Shown: positions 6,144 to 8,142 of the stretch, piece after piece
Numbering within the stretch: position 1 is the first letter of the stretch
Layout of the letters: every line of letters starts with the position of its first letter
Assembly: GCA_031271375.1 (NCBI GenBank)
Contig: JAISVU010000084.1
Coordinates: 1-8,142 of the forward strand
From: Clostridiales bacterium
GTDB lineage: Bacteria; Bacillota; Clostridia; Lachnospirales; WRAX01
Direction of reading: 5' to 3'
Length of the DNA: 8,142 bases
Notes under the pieces: model-generated
What the model was told of the DNA's origin: nothing
Databases searched by the model: none
What the model saw: only the letters and a program-made list of their open reading frames with translations
Made by a program: the position numbers and the translations under genes

Positions 6144-6314
6144 TTATTCCTGTGACGAACGGCGTTTTACGCCTTTTACGGCGCTTTCTTCAATTTTTAA
6201 CCGCATTTTATTACGCATGACTTCCGAGATGATGCCCTTCTCATAAAGGGTTTGGTTAAAAAAATCCAGCCATATCTCATTTGACAGGGCGCGTTTATTT
6301 TCAGCGTCTCCCAT
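6144..6314 (-). CDS. Small conserved-looking protein of the mobile element (56 aa)
   Basis: A 56-residue reading frame starting MGDAENKRALSNEIWLDF and ending KGVKRRSSQE. The centre, FFNQTLYEKGIISEVMRNKM, resembles the short helical motif (a hydrophobic helix, then EKGxIS/T and another helix) of SHOCT-like small proteins often found beside recombinases in clostridial elements; this is from memory and the function is unknown. The basic C-terminus could contact nucleic acid. Support for a real gene is strong: AAGGAGGTG (complement of 6319-6327), a near-perfect ribosome binding site, lies four bases before the ATG, and a terminator follows the stop. It could be an accessory or regulatory factor for excision, but nothing in the sequence proves that. 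Confidence 0.75.
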   Translation of the reverse strand: MGDAENKRALSNEIWLDFFNQTLYEKGIISEVMRNKMRLKIEESAVKGVKRRSSQE

Positions 6315-6372
6315 GCCCCACCTCCTTCGCGTAGTTTTCCCAAAATTCTTTTTTGAATCCTCTTAAACGCAT
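6301..6372 (-). CDS. Possible 23-residue ORF between TOPRIM gene and small gene
   Basis: An ATG at 6372 opens a frame of 23 residues (MRLRGFKKEFWENYAKEV then GHGRR). It overlaps the end of the TOPRIM gene by 10 bases, stop codon included, and the start of the next gene by 14. The composition (Trp, Phe, Tyr, many Lys/Arg) looks like a protein helix, and the overlaps at both ends would fit translational coupling. However, it has no ribosome binding site of its own and is too short to recognise. It could also be the remnant of a longer small gene broken by a frameshift, or chance. Confidence 0.3.
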   Translation of the reverse strand: MRLRGFKKEFWENYAKEVGHGRR

Positions 6373-7313
6373 ATGTCGTTGTATGTTTTGGCGGCGGCTT
6401 TTTTCATCGTTATTTCCTTTCCTTTTTGGATAAAATCCCGCAAGTCCTCGTTATAGTCTTTAAGGGTAGGAAACTCAAGCCGGGTCTGGAAACCCAGGCC
6501 GGAACATTTGCGTGTCAGATTTACGGCGGCCTCGCGCCCTGCCGGGTCGTTGTCCAGGCAAAATACCAGCTCGTTAATGCCGGAGTACATTTCAAAGTAT
6601 TTTATGAGCGCCGTGTCCGAGGTTCCCGCCAGCGAAAGGCGGTTCTGACCCTTCCATGCCTCCGTGGAACCAGCTTCCGCGTTTACAAGGCTGGCGTGGC
6701 TCATAGCGTCGATGGGGCTTTCAAAGACATATAGACGCCCGGATTGGGAGTATGTCATGTTGAAGCCGTAGCGTTTATCGCTCCCGGCGCAATCCACACG
6801 GAAAGAGCAGTCCCCGTATGTACCTCGCAGGCTGGCGAACCGGGGCCGGCAGTGTTCGTCGAAGCCAACAAACACAACGTTTCCGCGAATGTCGCCGTAC
6901 AGCTTTCCTTCTTGAATCAGCGAGCTTATAATCCGGCTGTCTATGCCGCGCTTATTATACAGGTAGCTGTACACGCGGCCCTGATGGAAAACGCTTTTTT
7001 CGGGAAGGACAAGCGTTTTCTCCTGGGGCCTGGGTTCCGGCGCTGACGCTATCCCGGAACAAGAACCGGCAGAAACAACCGCCTCCCGGAAGGATAAGTT
7101 TTCAGCCTTAATCAGATAATCCAGCGCCCCGTAACCGCCGACGCCTTTACTGTGCCAGTACCATGAACGGCGGTCGTCTTTCACGGCGAGGCTGGGGTGC
7201 TGATTACAGCGGTAAGCACCGCCCCGATGGGCGAAGGCAAAACCGCAGCGCCTTTCCAAAAAGGCGATTATGTCAGTATTCCTTGCCTGTTCAACTTCTT
7301 TGGTGTCAATCAA
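6363..7313 (-). CDS. DUF3991/TOPRIM primase-like protein of mobile element
   Basis: A 316-residue protein of the DUF3991-TOPRIM type that accompanies relaxases in clostridial mobile elements; probably it takes part in replication or second-strand synthesis of transferred DNA. The N-terminal part (about 1-80) resembles a primase CHC2-like module, with YRCNQHPSL and SWYWHSKGVGGYGALDYLI, but the usual set of zinc ligands is not visible. The TOPRIM fold covers about 192-285: RLYVFESPIDAMS with the catalytic Glu198, and LVFCLDNDPAGREA with the DxD pair Asp254/Asp256, then DYNEDL. The start is TTG at 7313, supported by GGAGGG (complement of 7321-7326) seven bases upstream; the product starts MIDTKEVEQARNTDI, as relatives do. 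It begins 17 bases after the relaxase stop, so both are one operon. The last 14 residues (MKKAAAKTYNDICV) follow an internal AAGGAAAT-ATG arrangement and may be a late addition. Confidence 0.85.
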   Translation of the reverse strand: MIDTKEVEQARNTDIIAFLERRCGFAFAHRGGAYRCNQHPSLAVKDDRRSWYWHSKGVGGYGALDYLIKAENLSFREAVVSAGSCSGIASAPEPRPQEKTLVLPEKSVFHQGRVYSYLYNKRGIDSRIISSLIQEGKLYGDIRGNVVFVGFDEHCRPRFASLRGTYGDCSFRVDCAGSDKRYGFNMTYSQSGRLYVFESPIDAMSHASLVNAEAGSTEAWKGQNRLSLAGTSDTALIKYFEMYSGINELVFCLDNDPAGREAAVNLTRKCSGLGFQTRLEFPTLKDYNEDLRDFIQKGKEITMKKAAAKTYNDICV

Positions 7314-7330
7314 GTATCATCCCTCCATTT

Positions 7331-8142
7331 TTATAAGGATAAATCATTGCTTTTAACGTGCCGCGCCGGATCGCGCCGCTGTGACGGCGGTGATTCCAGC
7401 CGCGTTTCCAGCGAGCGGAAATAGCTGTGCAGCTTTCCCCAATCCCGGTATTCCCTGTCTTTCTGCGAATACCGCCTGCTGCTTTCAGCGTTAGTCTCCT
7501 TTAACTCCGCAATCTTTTTGTCGATGTCTTTGACCTTTGGGAGCGGGCGCTTTACTTTTTCGAGCCTGCTTTTGGCACATTCGTGGGCTTCTATATCCTC
7601 CGCGTGTTTCTTGCGGAACCGCTCCGAGAAAAGCCGGGTTTCCTTATATTGTTTATAAATGGGCTTCGTTCGGTTATAATCTGCAATGTTGGTCAGAAGA
7701 TTAGACAGCTTTTGGATCCGTTCCCCGGCCGCGTCCATCGAGTTTTGCAATTCAGCCATATCTCTGCGGCATTGCTCCCGCAGGGTCAGGACGCCTTCGG
7801 AGCCTCCGTACTCTTGCATAAGTTTAAGGTCATAGGAGTCTATGGGCTTTGGAGCTTCCCCTCGTTCCCGGCGTTTCAAGTCGTCGCCGATAACTTTGAT
7901 TCTTTGCAGCAGTCCGCCATTTAAGGCGGGAATCTTCGGCGGCAACTTAGGGGCTGACGCGGTCGGCGGCGTCACAGGAACGGTCGGCTCGGTTTTTGTG
8001 TTTATTATGGGCGCGGTATTCCGCGAAATCTTTTGTTTTAAAGCGTCCTCGGAGTAGTCCACGCCCAAAGTCTTTGCCCTGGTAAAACGCTCCTGTTCCG
8101 GGGCGCGAAACGATATATATTTGCCCCTTTTAATCTCATAGC
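7331..8142 (-). CDS. Relaxase/mobilization nuclease, C-terminal part (partial)
   Basis: The C-terminal 269 residues of a relaxase, the enzyme that nicks the element at its transfer origin and stays bound to the DNA end. The frame is open to the right edge, so the start codon and the catalytic Tyr/His domain lie outside; an in-frame TTG at 8068 is not the true start. The visible part opens with YEIKRGKYISFRAPEQERFT followed by RAKTLGVDYSEDALKQKI, the signature I associate with relaxases of clostridial Tn1549/CTn-like elements. A Pro/Thr-rich linker (TEPTVPVTPPTASAPKLPPK) follows, then a long charged helical region with coiled-coil character that may contact the coupling protein. The stop is followed by the ribosome binding site of the TOPRIM gene. 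Which MOB class it belongs to cannot be decided without the N-terminus. Confidence 0.85.
   Translation of the reverse strand, partial: YEIKRGKYISFRAPEQERFTRAKTLGVDYSEDALKQKISRNTAPIINTKTEPTVPVTPPTASAPKLPPKIPALNGGLLQRIKVIGDDLKRRERGEAPKPIDSYDLKLMQEYGGSEGVLTLREQCRRDMAELQNSMDAAGERIQKLSNLLTNIADYNRTKPIYKQYKETRLFSERFRKKHAEDIEAHECAKSRLEKVKRPLPKVKDIDKKIAELKETNAESSRRYSQKDREYRDWGKLHSYFRSLETRLESPPSQRRDPARHVKSNDLSL

Larger units (their letters stand above)
4340..8142. mobile_element. One end of an integrative mobilizable/conjugative element
   Basis: All genes from 4358 to the right edge are on the opposite strand from the ribosome-biogenesis genes and form a mobility set: large serine recombinase, small accessory gene, TOPRIM/DUF3991 protein and relaxase. 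A large serine recombinase at the border reading toward the chromosome is common in clostridial Tn4451- and Tn1549-like elements. The exact boundary cannot be set from one end. I infer that it lies near the recombinase 3' end, between the terminator stem (to 4337) and the stop codon at 4358. The element continues past the right edge; its other end, any transfer machinery and any cargo are not seen. Confidence 0.75.

Noticed and set aside
6426..7046. Two + strand open frames of about 100 residues opposite the TOPRIM gene.
   Set aside because: They lie antisense to a gene with intact TOPRIM motifs, and neither has a plausible start signal or family pattern.
1..8142. CRISPR array, restriction-modification, retron or other defence system.
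   Set aside because: No regularly spaced repeats and no nuclease, methylase or reverse transcriptase motifs. Apart from the toxin-antitoxin pair, all genes are explained by ribosome biogenesis or element mobility.

Overview
The window looks like the chromosome of a Clostridia-type Firmicute. Three things point that way: an rpmA whose product carries the cleavable N-terminal extension and is paired with the Prp protease, an Obg-family GTPase downstream, and a mobilizable element of the large-serine-recombinase type common in gut Clostridia. Base composition is moderate, AGGAGG-type ribosome binding sites are strong, and GTG and TTG starts are used alongside ATG. I cannot assign a genus.

Left part, positions 1-4337, + strand. 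This is a ribosome-biogenesis locus. It holds the 3' part of prp (the protease that trims L27), rpmA (L27) with a good intrinsic terminator, then a YefM/RelE-type toxin-antitoxin pair, a DUF402-domain protein, obgE and a secreted leucine-rich-repeat protein. In many Firmicutes prp, rpmA and obg lie close together, so the toxin-antitoxin pair and the DUF402 gene look like insertions into a conserved neighbourhood. A compact double-hairpin element lies directly in front of the obgE start codon. The segment ends in a terminator that can work from both sides.

Right part, about 4340-8142, - strand. This is one end of an integrative mobilizable or conjugative element. Read in the direction of transcription, from the right edge, it contains the C-terminal part of a relaxase, a DUF3991/TOPRIM primase-like protein, one small gene (with a possible tiny ORF before it), a terminator, a separate promoter, and a 559-residue large serine recombinase that points toward the chromosome. 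The relaxase would process the DNA for transfer, the TOPRIM protein probably helps replicate or convert transferred DNA, and the recombinase would integrate and excise the element. No type IV secretion gene or far end is visible, so I cannot tell whether it is self-transmissible.

Most notable observations: (1) Prp has an apparent six-residue in-frame shortening between its catalytic His and Cys, beside an L27 with a slightly unusual cleavage motif. (2) The DUF402 protein seems to lack about 30 internal residues. (3) The recombinase promoter and start region are built from a 25/26-bp imperfect tandem duplication that carries the -10 box in one copy and the ribosome binding site in the other. 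(4) The double hairpin in front of obgE holds the only Shine-Dalgarno-like sequence in its second loop. I found no CRISPR array, tRNA, rRNA or recognisable defence system.
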